23,995 nt of DNA, from positions 1 through 23,995 of the IMG/VR virus record IMGVR_UViG_3300025543_000214; one strand, given 5' to 3'. A program made the position numbers and the translations under genes. Shown here in pieces: positions 7,651 to 15,259 of the stretch. The number at the start of each line of letters is the position of its first letter. Position 1 is the stretch's first letter. Source of the stretch: a virus. The notes below the pieces were generated by a model. The model was not told where the DNA came from and made no database searches. It was given only the letters and a program-made list of their open reading frames with translations.

Positions 7651-8142
7651 CTAGTCCTCGCCTTGAGGACCTCCAAAAGTTACACGAGATTGCCTATCAG
7701 GATTGTTGATAGGCATGGCCGGGTGTTGTTGACGAGCAAGCTCGTTATCAACAGCAGCCATCTGATTGCGGGTCATGTTTCGATAATAATCGTTACGCTC
7801 GTCCGCAATCTCTTCGGGAACTCTTGCGAGAAGAAGACCACCAACGCCAATAACTCCAGCGTGTTTACCATCCTCAATGGTCGGCGCTTCAAAGTCTGGG
7901 TATTCGTCGCCACGCACCAGTTCGTATCCCTCTCGAGATCGCGCTGCTACGTTTTTACGGTCGTCAAAACCCATAACTTCTGACCGAATCCACCGATGCT
8001 TGTAACCATCTGGTGCGGGTGGTGCGTCCAACATGGACGGGGGCTTCCAAGGTTCCCTGCGTGCTTGCCTGGCACGAGTTTCATTGGCTCTCGGCGTTCT
8101 CGTAGACTTTTGGCGAGATGTGTTCTCAGTATTCATGGTCAT
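7651..8142 (-). CDS. Conserved head-module protein
   Basis: A 163-residue protein. The first 30 residues are basic and probably disordered. The core PWKPPSMLDAPPAPDGYKHR (31-50), then WIRSEVMGFDDRKNVAARSREGYELV and the Y-DFEAPTIEDGKHAGVIGVGG region, is strongly conserved in marine phages. The ending (PINNPDRQSRVTFGG) is equally typical. No enzymatic motif. Placed between scaffold and capsid genes, it may act in head assembly or portal-capsid joining. I know of no demonstrated function. Confidence 0.6.
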   Translation of the reverse strand: MTMNTENTSRQKSTRTPRANETRARQARREPWKPPSMLDAPPAPDGYKHRWIRSEVMGFDDRKNVAARSREGYELVRGDEYPDFEAPTIEDGKHAGVIGVGGLLLARVPEEIADERNDYYRNMTRNQMAAVDNELARQQHPAMPINNPDRQSRVTFGGPQGED

Positions 8143-8146
8143 TCCC

Positions 8147-9016
8147 TCATTTCACGTATTTAGCATATTCCTCAAGCGGCACGTTCAGCCTCTTGGCTAT
8201 AGCTACCTGAGATGGGGTTAACCGCACAGTTTTCCGTCCACTCTTTTTGCGGGATGCGGAAGATTCAGCCGACGCAACTTTTCTTCCCCCGTTTGATTTA
8301 GCCCTAGAATCGAATTTATTCGGAAACTCGATTCTAAGCCTATTATCAATTTCAGCATAATATTCATCCGATGTCGGGTCAAACCCTTCATCTTCGACCA
8401 TACGGCGATGAATACCAAAAGCGGCGTATGTCATAACTTCGTCTTGACCAAACCACTCGTTTTCTTGCGCCCACTTTTCCGCTTTCGGATCGGGCGCTGG
8501 CGGCGGCGCCGCTCGTGGAGCGGCCTGCGGTGCCGGCGCTGCTTCTCGCTGGACCTGAACAGAAGACTCTTTAGAAGACCTTGCCGTGGTTTTCTGTAGA
8601 GTCAGCTCCGCCAAAACCTCCTGTGCCTCAACGAGCTTGTCTATGTCTCCTGTTTCGTGGGCCTCCTTGAGAACGCGTTTTGCTGTCTCAAGTTCGCTAG
8701 AAACCCGGCTTTCAAACTGCTCAAGATAGTTCTTATCCAGAGCATCCATGCGGCTTTTAAGATCCGCATTTTCTCTCTGAATATTCTTTGCGTATTCAAT
8801 CGCACTCTGTTTCTGCCGCTCTTCCTCACGGAATCGCTTGGTTAACTCGTTAATGCGAGACTTAACGCCAGAACTGTAATCCTCCAGTTCTCCTTCGTCC
8901 GCCGTGTCCGCTTCAGGCGCGGCGTTTGCTTCTTCAGCACTGTCCTCAGAGGACAGATTTACATCAACCGAATCCTCTTCGGTGTCTCCAACGTCAATAT
9001 CAGCTTCAATAGGCAT
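8147..9016 (-). CDS. Capsid scaffolding protein
   Basis: A 289-residue, highly charged protein. The first 48 residues are very acidic (Asp/Glu-rich). Residues of about 50-145 are a long coiled coil (RINELTKRFREEERQKQS, then ADLKSRMDALDKNYLEQ). A Pro/Ala-rich linker spans about 158-175. A conserved acidic-aromatic part follows (WAQENEWFGQDEVMTYAAFG), and the C-terminal 60 residues are basic, ending in LTPSQVAIAKRLNVPLEEYAKYVK. This order (acidic head, coiled coil, basic C-terminal capsid-binding end) is typical of phage scaffolding proteins, which bind capsid subunits during procapsid assembly and then leave. It is located shortly before the capsid gene. No protease domain is seen. Confidence 0.8.
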   Translation of the reverse strand: MPIEADIDVGDTEEDSVDVNLSSEDSAEEANAAPEADTADEGELEDYSSGVKSRINELTKRFREEERQKQSAIEYAKNIQRENADLKSRMDALDKNYLEQFESRVSSELETAKRVLKEAHETGDIDKLVEAQEVLAELTLQKTTARSSKESSVQVQREAAPAPQAAPRAAPPPAPDPKAEKWAQENEWFGQDEVMTYAAFGIHRRMVEDEGFDPTSDEYYAEIDNRLRIEFPNKFDSRAKSNGGRKVASAESSASRKKSGRKTVRLTPSQVAIAKRLNVPLEEYAKYVK

Positions 9017-9045
9017 GGATAATCCCCATGGTCGCTTTCTGCTTT

Positions 9046-9513
9046 CTATACATGTTTGATGTCGTCAGGCTCTAGGATAGTGGCGATCACTTCATCGTCG
9101 TTGATGATACGGACTTCGCCGCCATCAATCTTGAATCGTGACCCTGCGTATCTTCCGATACACACCCAGTCGCCTTCGTTACACCAGTTGCGATCTTCAG
9201 CATCACCAAATTTAGACGGGTCCTGATACGCCAGAGGACCAACCTTCAAGACGTAGGCAACAACCGTCGCCAACGCTTCACGATCTCTGACTGCATCGGG
9301 AATAAGAATACCCCCTTCAGTTGCTGCCTTGCCCATGTAGGGCATCACAAGCAAACGCCAGCCGGTGGGCTGGGGGAGTCGCTCTTTGAGATTTTTAGTA
9401 ACAAGAGAAGGATCGAGAACCTTGTCACTTTTATCTATGTAGGCAGACGCTGCGGATTTCTTTGCTTTCTCGGACTCTACTACGTGGTCTGGAACGTATA
9501 AAGTTTTCGTCAT
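9046..9513 (-). CDS. Phage GroES-like co-chaperonin
   Basis: A 155-residue protein homologous to GroES/Cpn10, the lid of the GroEL folding chamber. Residues 1-43 are a phage-specific extension. The GroES fold follows: PTGWRLLVMPY (49-59), a mobile loop with the GroEL-binding hydrophobic tip GGIL (67-70), then VLKVGPLAYQDP, WCNEGDWVCIGRYAGSRFKI and GEVRIINDDEVIATI at the C-terminus. Bacterial GroES is about 95 residues, so this copy is extended at the N-terminus and in the roof region. Like T4 gp31, it probably works with host GroEL to fold the capsid protein, which fits its place just upstream of the scaffold. It overlaps the previous gene by 4 bases (ATGA). Confidence 0.85.
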   Translation of the reverse strand: MTKTLYVPDHVVESEKAKKSAASAYIDKSDKVLDPSLVTKNLKERLPQPTGWRLLVMPYMGKAATEGGILIPDAVRDREALATVVAYVLKVGPLAYQDPSKFGDAEDRNWCNEGDWVCIGRYAGSRFKIDGGEVRIINDDEVIATILEPDDIKHV

Positions 9514-9704
9514 TCTTCCTCCGACGATTGCAGGAGATCTTTAATCTCCCGTTCTGCGAACTCCAATCCCTGTAATTCTCCCACGAGGTGCCGATAAGAC
9601 TCCATGTCCTTTGGGCTTCCGTGCAGGATTGAGTCCTGGGTTAATTCTATGCGACTCTGTATACTCTTTAGCAGCGAATATGCAAATGTCGTTGGGTCAG
9701 CCAT
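9510..9704 (-). CDS. Small conserved helical protein
   Basis: A 64-residue, probably all-helical protein (TTFAYSLLKSIQSRIELTQD, then SYRHLVGELQGLEFAEREIK and an acidic tail). Similar small proteins occur beside head genes in related phages. Its end overlaps the GroES start by 4 bases, so the two are probably coupled. No motif suggests a function. Confidence 0.6.
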   Translation of the reverse strand: MADPTTFAYSLLKSIQSRIELTQDSILHGSPKDMESYRHLVGELQGLEFAEREIKDLLQSSEEE

Positions 9705-9706
9705 AC

Positions 9707-10069
9707 TTAAAAGATGCCCGTAAAGTTCTTGCCTTTGATTGCTCCGCCAACCGAATACTTAACGGCACCGCGTTTTTCTCGGTCGAGCTTAACGCCTCGT
9801 GTGTAGCCAAGCTCATCGACCATAGCGCCGCCCATGCCGCGCTTGTTGTCTTTTTCAGCGTCACGAAGAGCTTTCTCATAAGCCTTTTTCAAAGCTTCAC
9901 CGGACAAACCAGCGGCAGTGTTCGCACCAATTCCTTGAACATCGACTATGAAGCTACGCTTTTCGTCATCAGACATTGTCGATTCAGCCGTGCCGCTTTC
10001 AGAGCGCATCATTCTTCCCATCGCACGGCGGCGATCCGCGTCAGAAATTGTTCTACCAGACTCTTCCAT
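9707..10069 (-). CDS. Small hypothetical protein of the portal-scaffold interval
   Basis: A 120-residue hydrophilic protein. The N-terminus is highly charged (SDADRRRAMGRMMRSESG, about 9-26). A helical part (LSGEALKKAYEKALRDAEKD, about 55-74) is followed by a C-terminal part with VKYSVGGAIKGKNFTGIF. The KGKNFTGIF ending resembles that of the next gene upstream (GLTYNDNDGKGTF), so the C-termini may be related. One-base overlaps link it to both neighbours. Unknown function; part of a group of small proteins between portal and scaffold. Confidence 0.6.
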   Translation of the reverse strand: MEESGRTISDADRRRAMGRMMRSESGTAESTMSDDEKRSFIVDVQGIGANTAAGLSGEALKKAYEKALRDAEKDNKRGMGGAMVDELGYTRGVKLDREKRGAVKYSVGGAIKGKNFTGIF

Positions 10070-10401
10070 CAGAAAGTCCCCTTTCCATCGTTATCATTGT
10101 AAGTTAGGCCTTTTACTTGGGCAGGCGGAGCGCCTTTGATACGGGCCATTCCGCCATCGGCCATATCCATGACCTCATCCACAGAAACGCCCTTCATTCG
10201 AGCAACGACCTCCGGATTTTTCTCACGCAGAGCCTTCTGGCCCTTGTTTAAACCACCTTCTGCCATGCCCATTTCATAGCCGCCCATGCCCGGACGGTCC
10301 ATGTCGTTCATCATTTTAGCTTCTCGCATAAGACCACCGGCCTCCTTCTTTGTGATGTCCATCTGTTCGGCCATCTGGTTAACCATTCGACTCTTCGCCA
10401 T
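10069..10401 (-). CDS. Small Met/Gly-rich hypothetical protein
   Basis: A 110-residue protein with unusually many Met and Gly residues (MMNDMDRPGMGGYEMGMAEG, about 30-49). A conserved-looking C-terminus contains MADGGMARIKGAPPAQVKGL. I have seen this type of small, Met/Gly/Lys-rich protein between portal and capsid genes in marine phages, but no role is known to me. Charged helices at 1-30 could bind nucleic acid or a partner protein. It overlaps each neighbour by one base. Confidence 0.6.
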   Translation of the reverse strand: MAKSRMVNQMAEQMDITKKEAGGLMREAKMMNDMDRPGMGGYEMGMAEGGLNKGQKALREKNPEVVARMKGVSVDEVMDMADGGMARIKGAPPAQVKGLTYNDNDGKGTF

Positions 10402-10706
10402 CAGAAAATCCTTACCTTCATCATGCCGCCGCGATTTGCGCGTCTCACAGCCTTAACTCTACGAGGCTTGCCAGCGGGTTGCCCCAAACGATTCTTCTGA
10501 GCAATCCTAGATCTTTTCTCAGTCTTTGTTAACTCTCCAGCAGTCTTTGGAGTCTTTTTGGAAATGCGCTTCTTAGGTCTGCAATAAGGCGTGCCTCTCT
10601 TTTCGCCCTTGCGCCTTCCGCACGGCTTACCCGTTTTTACATCGACCCACTCTTCTTTGAACCAACGTTTGAGCGCAGCGCCCTTCTTTGTCTTACGAAC
10701 GGCCAT
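10401..10706 (-). CDS. Small basic protein with paired cysteines
   Basis: The longest frame starts at 10757, but the ATG at 10706 overlaps the stop of the upstream gene by one base (TGATG) and gives a conserved N-terminus, MAVRKTKKGAALKRWFKEEW. I chose it: 101 residues. The motif WVDVKTGKPCGRRKGEKRGT then PYCRPKKRISKKTPKTAGEL belongs to a small conserved family of unknown function in marine phages and some large viruses (I associate it with a DUF such as DUF5872, not certain). About one third of its residues are Lys or Arg, so nucleic-acid binding or virion packaging is plausible. Confidence 0.65.
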   Translation of the reverse strand: MAVRKTKKGAALKRWFKEEWVDVKTGKPCGRRKGEKRGTPYCRPKKRISKKTPKTAGELTKTEKRSRIAQKNRLGQPAGKPRRVKAVRRANRGGMMKVRIF

Positions 10707-10924
10707 CAGTACATCTTGACTTTCCGGCCACCGTGCTTGGGCATCACAGCCCCGCACCCGTTAGTCTTAACTGTATAGCTACCACCAACGGCTCTTTTGG
10801 TCTTGTTGCCCCAGTTCTTAGCGCCAACCTTGCGGCACTTAGCTATCGCTCCGGAAGCATACGCAGACGGAAACACTTTATAGCGAGCCTTAACTTTTCG
10901 ATAACAAGCGTCTTTCGTAGCCAT
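10706..10924 (-). CDS. Small basic Cys-containing protein
   Basis: Start placed at 10924, where ATG overlaps the stop of the upstream gene (TGATG); the frame extends 4 codons further without support. The protein has 72 residues. Its core, MATKDACYRKVKARYKVFPS followed by AYASGAIAKCRKVGAKNWGN, is a family I recognise from phages and giant viruses, function unknown. Two conserved Cys (7 and about 30) and high Lys/Arg content stand out; a Gly-Cys-Gly lies near the C-terminus. Nucleic-acid binding is inferred only from charge. Confidence 0.6.
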   Translation of the reverse strand: MATKDACYRKVKARYKVFPSAYASGAIAKCRKVGAKNWGNKTKRAVGGSYTVKTNGCGAVMPKHGGRKVKMY

Positions 10925-11223
10925 CAGCACTTCCACCTTCTACGAGCCTGCCGAATCCGCGAGTTGGGATCATTACGCGTCTTGGCAGAACTACGTTTGA
11001 GTTGGCCCAAGGAACGAGCGCAGTAACTCTTCCGACGTTTTGCCGCCGCGCTTCCCTTTTTAACCTTTCCAGTGACTGCTGTTTTAAGCTTGGAACCAGG
11101 GTTGGCCTTGCGATAGGCACGAACACCTTTCTTGGTCATACCCGCACCGCTCTTGGTGGGACGGTAGTTTGCGCCCTTACCCTTAGTAGTGCGGCGTATA
11201 GCCTTGGCTCGTGTTCTAGCCAT
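10924..11223 (-). CDS. Highly basic protein directly downstream of the parS-like site
   Basis: A 99-residue protein with very high Arg/Lys content. Conserved-looking segments are KSGAGMTKKGVRAYRKANPG (about 24-43), SKLKTAVTGKVKKGSAAAKR and RRKSYCARSLGQLK, ending RRRWKC. This pattern resembles a small family of unknown function in marine and large viruses (I recall DUF6321, not certain). Its ATG has no Shine-Dalgarno site: the space where one would lie is filled by a 16-bp palindrome identical to the parS consensus. It may bind DNA or be packaged with it. Confidence 0.65.
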   Translation of the reverse strand: MARTRAKAIRRTTKGKGANYRPTKSGAGMTKKGVRAYRKANPGSKLKTAVTGKVKKGSAAAKRRKSYCARSLGQLKRSSAKTRNDPNSRIRQARRRWKC

Positions 11224-11225
11224 TT

Positions 11226-11241
11226 TGTTTCACGTGAAACA
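11226..11241. promoter_or_regulatory. parS-like ParB-binding site, perfect consensus
   Basis: The sequence TGTTTCACGTGAAACA is a perfect 16-bp palindrome identical to the consensus chromosomal parS site bound by ParB (Spo0J) proteins of Caulobacter, Bacillus and many other bacteria. It fills the 18-base gap between the TAA of the 224-residue protein gene and the ATG of the basic protein gene, leaving only two bases. Identity to parS is seen directly; ParB binding is inferred. No parA or parB gene lies in the window, so a host ParB or a phage ParB elsewhere would be needed. Confidence 0.8.
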
Positions 11242-11916
11242 TTACTGTTTCCCACTATACAAATTATCAAACGTCACAGACGGATCCATGTAGCTTCCGT
11301 CAGACTCTGCATTATGTGTCCACTGACTCGGCTTAAAGTCGGGGGCTCCTTCACCTGTCTCCCACAAAGCGGGACTCGTTGCTCTTACCCGGTTATTAGG
11401 TAACGCAACGATATTTCCTGTCCAATCTCCAGCGTCCGTAAGCTCAATCACATGACTTTGCTTATGCTGGGCCGGATCATCAGCAATAGATGATCCGGTA
11501 TAATCAACGGTGAACATATACTTACCTGTATAAAAATCTCCGTCAATCTTACAAATCCAAGGACTAGAACTAGTCCTATCATACTGTATGACCGCGTGAT
11601 CTCGAGAACTACAGTCCCAAGGCTGCGCGTGGTGAGTCACCATTCTTTCTGGCCACTTTTCTAGCGGCGTGTCGGCCACGAGGGCGGTGATAGGCATTCT
11701 GGCCCACATCGCGCCCCCGTGTATGTTTTCCTCGTCCGTATCATCGCTTTCGCAACCCGTAAAGACTAGCTGAAAGCTAAGACATCGATCTGGAATCGTT
11801 GTTACGGCTATCGCCATGGCATGGAGAAACTCTCCATGGTATTGCTCATGATTATGAGTAAATTCTTTTCGCACCCAGCAGTGAAAATGCGGGATGTTGC
11901 TTTGAAGATATGGCAT
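11242..11916 (-). CDS. Conserved phage protein of unknown function
   Basis: A 224-residue, probably globular protein rich in Trp, His and Asp. Segments are NIPHFHCWVRKEFTHNHEQY (7-26), FLHAMAIAVTTIPDRCLSFQ, GAMWARMPITALV (about 68-80), VTHHAQPWDCSSRDHAVIQY and YMFTVDYTGSSIADDP. I recognise the family from other marine phages, where it also lies near the portal, but no function is known to me. Three Cys and many His could bind metal, though no standard motif is formed. Its start overlaps the upstream stop by one base (TAATG). Confidence 0.6.
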   Translation of the reverse strand: MPYLQSNIPHFHCWVRKEFTHNHEQYHGEFLHAMAIAVTTIPDRCLSFQLVFTGCESDDTDEENIHGGAMWARMPITALVADTPLEKWPERMVTHHAQPWDCSSRDHAVIQYDRTSSSPWICKIDGDFYTGKYMFTVDYTGSSIADDPAQHKQSHVIELTDAGDWTGNIVALPNNRVRATSPALWETGEGAPDFKPSQWTHNAESDGSYMDPSVTFDNLYSGKQ

Positions 11917-12059
11917 TACTTGCGTCGAACACCGCCGCGTGCATAACCCTTTTTCTTCATGGCACCGCCACCCATACGTTTGGCCACGCCGCCTGTTTTA
12001 CGCTTGACGCCGCCACCCTTTTTCATTCGGGTGCCGCCTTTTTTCTTCATCATAGCCAC
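11916..12059 (-). CDS. Tiny Lys/Gly-rich basic protein
   Basis: The open frame extends to a GTG at 12113, but the best ribosome-binding site (AGGAGG core 12066-12070) lies 6 bases before an internal GTG at 12059. I chose that start, giving 47 residues beginning MAMMKKKGGTRMKKGGGVKR. Lys, Arg and Gly make up most of the protein; there is no fold-defining motif. Similar short KKGG-type proteins are common in marine phage structural operons. It may neutralise or bind DNA. ATG codons at 12053 and 12050 are alternatives, as is the upstream GTG. Confidence 0.5.
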   Translation of the reverse strand: MAMMKKKGGTRMKKGGGVKRKTGGVAKRMGGGAMKKKGYARGGVRRK

Positions 12060-12112
12060 TTTAGTCCTCCTTCCAGTAAGTTGTTTGGGAGTGTTTGATC
12101 GGGATATAGTCA

Positions 12113-12448
12113 CTAAAAGACCCGTGTCTTGCTGGCCATCCCACCATCGTTACGTTTAACGATTTCTTTTGCCGCTTCCTCGGCCATACGAGAACCCACA
12201 TCAACCTCATCGGGCTCCATCATTCTTCCCACCCGTATGCCCGTTTTAAGAATACCCGCCCTCGGAGACATCATACCCATAGGCCCCTGTCTTGACCTCT
12301 CCGCAACAACGGCGGAAGGTAGAGTGGCTTCAAACCCACGTTTAATCTCCTTACTCGAATAGAAAGGCTTGTCAGGGCTGACCGTCACCTTTTTCTTTTT
12401 CCTAGACCCAGACTGTTGCTGATCCTGTTGAGCTTTTGTGCTTCCCAT
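12113..12448 (-). CDS. Small basic hypothetical protein after the portal
   Basis: The frame is open from 12601, but that part overlaps the portal gene in another frame. The ATG at 12448 lies just after the portal stop and has GAGGAGAG upstream within the portal's 3' end; it gives 111 residues. The N-terminus is Gln/Lys-rich and disordered (STKAQQDQQQSGSRKKKK). The rest includes VTVSPDKPFYSSKEIKRGFE, PRAGILKTGIRVGRMMEPDE and a final GGMASKTRVF. Function unknown. Confidence 0.55.
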   Translation of the reverse strand: MGSTKAQQDQQQSGSRKKKKVTVSPDKPFYSSKEIKRGFEATLPSAVVAERSRQGPMGMMSPRAGILKTGIRVGRMMEPDEVDVGSRMAEEAAKEIVKRNDGGMASKTRVF

Positions 12449-12449
12449 T

Positions 12450-14852
12450 TTACTCTCCTCTTCCTGCTGTACCCTGGCGGATACGCTCACGGTTAACCTC
12501 GGCACGCAACATCGCGATATCTTCTTGCGAGTCGATCTTTTCAGCGGCCATCTCTTCTTTAGCGGCTTCTTTCGCCATGTCGAAGACAAGACGCTGGTCA
12601 AACTCGTTGGTCCTACGCTGCAAGTCCGCTGCTTTGATATCCAACTCCTTGGACCGAAGCTCGACCAAGGGGTCTACTTCGCCCTCTGGCGGGGGCATAA
12701 GCGCCGCCATGACCTCTTCGGTATACTGAGCAATCAACTCTGCAACACGTGCCTCTACATCCACCGGAGGCGGTTGCTGGCCTGCTTGGAGGGACTGCTC
12801 AAGCATTACACGCATCTCCGCATCGGCAACGCCCCTAGCCTTCAAAGCAATATGCTCGCACAAATGCGCTTGCAACAGCGCAAATACGGGCGGAGACGCC
12901 GCCGGAACCGGCGTTTTCATGAAGATAATATGCGCCGTCATGTGCGCGTCATGATCCTGCGTCGGGAACGCCTGCAAGTTTTGCTGAATAATCGCTCGAG
13001 CATTCTCAATCGACGGATCAGTAGGCTGGGGCGGTTGCGGCGTGGGTAAAAGCGCCTCAATGTTATGAACGCCTATTGCCTCGTAGATCCTACGATAAGC
13101 TTCATACAGATTATGCATCTCCGGATTCGTCTGCGCCAACTGAAGCTGCGTTTGTGCGAGCGCCAGCCTTTGTGACATGGAGTAAATGTTCGGATCAGAG
13201 ACAGGTATAACATCGACACGCTCATCAAAATCTGCCTGCTTGATTGTTGCTTCGGCACCGTACACATCATACGGATACATGGGCGGCAGCGATTCCGCAA
13301 AAACGCGAGCCAGCATCCTGAACTCTTGTTTCTGTGCGTAATGAAGCCGCTTGTGGATTGCAGACATCACCTTTGAACCACGCTCAAGAAGAGCAACCGT
13401 CGTTCCAACAGCAGCCTGCTGGTTTCCGTCCCCCACCTGAAGATCTGCAATCGCCGCGAAACGACGACCAGCGTCCACGATAAACCCAAGAAGGGTCATC
13501 AGGGTTTGGCTAGGCTCCTTGTAAGGAAGCGGCATGATGCTTTCTCGTAAAGCACCACCGGGAACATCAATATCACGAAACTCGCCAGGAGACAGAGGCT
13601 CATCAGAGTCACGAATCCTAATACCACGAGCCTTAAAGCCAGCAGGAAGGTTAGCAAGAGTGCCTGCATCGATCAGTTGCCTCAAGATAGATGTTGCAGA
13701 ACGACCCAGCCCACCAATCATGTGTAAAAGACCGAAGCCGTAGAAGCCTAGACCGGGCAAGAACTTGTAGTGCGAGAAGTACTGAATCTTCTTGTAGTAC
13801 TCGTCACCATCTCGCCAGTTTCTCCGGATCGCAAGAACCTTTCCGCTGCCCTCATCAATCGTCACGATGTAAGGAAGCTTGATTCCTGTCTGCTCTCCAT
13901 CAATCGGACTCACATGTTCAAAGCCCGGTAGATCAAGATCCGTATGAATCTCCAGAAGAGTGCAGTCCTGTTCTTCGCCGCCAGCGTGTTCTATGCCTTG
14001 AAGCTCGCGCTCCTTTGAACGAACCTCGTCGTCAGACCCATATGGGGTGATGTCAATCTCACGGAAGAACCCGGCCGCTTGATTCTTTCGCACGTCATTC
14101 GTGTTCATCCGGATCACGTGGGTTACACGCGAAGCAGATGAAAGATCCGTAGCGTTGTACGGAACCAAGAGATCGTCAGCCGGCACAAACTTGGAGACAG
14201 CTCGGTCCAAGATGTCGTCAAAGTAAATTTTCTTGAACGCGCTGCCGGCCAGTGGCAGATAGAACAGCAAACGATCCATCTCGGGATCATACTCGTCCAT
14301 CACATGCGTAATCTGAAAGTTCATAAACTCCTGAACACGCTGCGACTGCATCTCTACGTCCGGAGTGGCCGCGCCAACAACCTGGGTCCGCACGGGACCG
14401 GAACTGGGTAGCAATTCCTTGTAGGCTTGTGCCTGAAACTGTGTGACTGCTTCCGCAATCAGGGGGTGCGTGACGCCGCTAGACCCACGGAAGGGCTCGT
14501 CTCGATGCTCGTACTTGATGCCTAGAAGATCCAGACCCTCGGTGTAAGCGTCCTCCCAATCCTGTCTGCTGCCCTTGTCGTCCTCATAGTAGCCGATAAG
14601 CTCCATGGCGACTTCCATGAGGACGCGCTCGTCAAGCACTTCGGCTAGGTTTGCATCGGGTTCTGCCTGAAGCTCTTCTGCTATGGCGTCTTCAAAGTTG
14701 AAAAGAACGGACCCATCTTCCTCTTCAATGATTTCAATCGGGTCCTCGTTCTCGTCCTCTTCAACCTCAATCTCATCGTCCTCAAGATCTTCAACGGGCA
14801 TCCCTTGAGACGGCATAGACGTGTCGATAAGTGAAATCGGTTCTCTTGCCAT
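12450..14852 (-). CDS. Portal protein (SU10/p19-like)
   Basis: An 800-residue protein that forms the dodecameric ring at the capsid vertex through which DNA enters and leaves. The first 60 residues are very acidic. Conserved portal segments follow: WEDAYTEGLDLLGIKYEHRD, EPFRGSSGVTHPLIAEAVTQ, a FY-PLAGSAFKKIYFD region, then VTHVIRMN, FLPGLGFYGFGLLHMIGGLG with SATSILRQLIDAGTLANLPA, and GNQQAAVGTTVALLERGSKV. The last 230 residues are helical and Gln/Glu/Ala-rich and could form the barrel or crown. The size is at the upper end for portals but usual for this marine family. It overlaps the holin gene stop by one base. Confidence 0.85.
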   Translation of the reverse strand: MAREPISLIDTSMPSQGMPVEDLEDDEIEVEEDENEDPIEIIEEEDGSVLFNFEDAIAEELQAEPDANLAEVLDERVLMEVAMELIGYYEDDKGSRQDWEDAYTEGLDLLGIKYEHRDEPFRGSSGVTHPLIAEAVTQFQAQAYKELLPSSGPVRTQVVGAATPDVEMQSQRVQEFMNFQITHVMDEYDPEMDRLLFYLPLAGSAFKKIYFDDILDRAVSKFVPADDLLVPYNATDLSSASRVTHVIRMNTNDVRKNQAAGFFREIDITPYGSDDEVRSKERELQGIEHAGGEEQDCTLLEIHTDLDLPGFEHVSPIDGEQTGIKLPYIVTIDEGSGKVLAIRRNWRDGDEYYKKIQYFSHYKFLPGLGFYGFGLLHMIGGLGRSATSILRQLIDAGTLANLPAGFKARGIRIRDSDEPLSPGEFRDIDVPGGALRESIMPLPYKEPSQTLMTLLGFIVDAGRRFAAIADLQVGDGNQQAAVGTTVALLERGSKVMSAIHKRLHYAQKQEFRMLARVFAESLPPMYPYDVYGAEATIKQADFDERVDVIPVSDPNIYSMSQRLALAQTQLQLAQTNPEMHNLYEAYRRIYEAIGVHNIEALLPTPQPPQPTDPSIENARAIIQQNLQAFPTQDHDAHMTAHIIFMKTPVPAASPPVFALLQAHLCEHIALKARGVADAEMRVMLEQSLQAGQQPPPVDVEARVAELIAQYTEEVMAALMPPPEGEVDPLVELRSKELDIKAADLQRRTNEFDQRLVFDMAKEAAKEEMAAEKIDSQEDIAMLRAEVNRERIRQGTAGRGE

Positions 14853-15259
14853 TATTTACTCACCTTCTTGATTTTTTCCACGGTTCTGAGCCCGCCTAAT
14901 CCCAACATTCCCATCAAAACAGGCATCATCTGTTCCATGTCCAGTTTGGGCAGCTCAACCAAGTACCCGGTCTGGGCCATCACAAAAGAAGCCAGCGGAA
15001 AAATCAGGAAGTTAAAACACATCGCTAGGCCGCATGACCAGCCGATGAAGGGCCGCCAGCCGGCCACGAAGACAGAACGGTGGCTCGCCTCTGCCTTGTT
15101 GATGTCAAGTTGAGCAAGGTCAATTTTAGCGAGATGCGCGGTCAGTTGCGCTTCAATCTCGCGCTCTGCTTTAGCTTTGGCTTCCTTGTCTTCCGGCAGA
15201 AACCGTCCGATGACATCCGTCACCGCAGGAAGAATACTTGGAAGCAACGCCTGTATCAT
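14852..15259 (-). CDS. Holin of the GTA 3TM type
   Basis: A 135-residue membrane protein. Residues 22-60 are an amphipathic helix (DKEAKAKAEREIEAQLTAHL). The signature SVFVAGWRPFIGWSCGLAMC (62-81) followed by FNFLIFPLASFVMA gives the first membrane segments, and MMPVLMGMLGLGGL (111-124) the last. This matches the '3TM holin for gene-transfer-agent release' family. In GTAs and phages of this kind it permits lysis by opening the inner membrane to the lysin. No lysin gene is visible in the window. Its start overlaps the 30-aa membrane peptide by 4 bases (ATGA), linking the two. Confidence 0.8.
   Translation of the reverse strand: MIQALLPSILPAVTDVIGRFLPEDKEAKAKAEREIEAQLTAHLAKIDLAQLDINKAEASHRSVFVAGWRPFIGWSCGLAMCFNFLIFPLASFVMAQTGYLVELPKLDMEQMMPVLMGMLGLGGLRTVEKIKKVSK

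Noticed and set aside
12438-13049. A 203-codon plus-strand frame opposite the portal gene
   Set aside because: Arg/Leu-rich translation with no motif, antisense to the portal. Shadow of the real gene.
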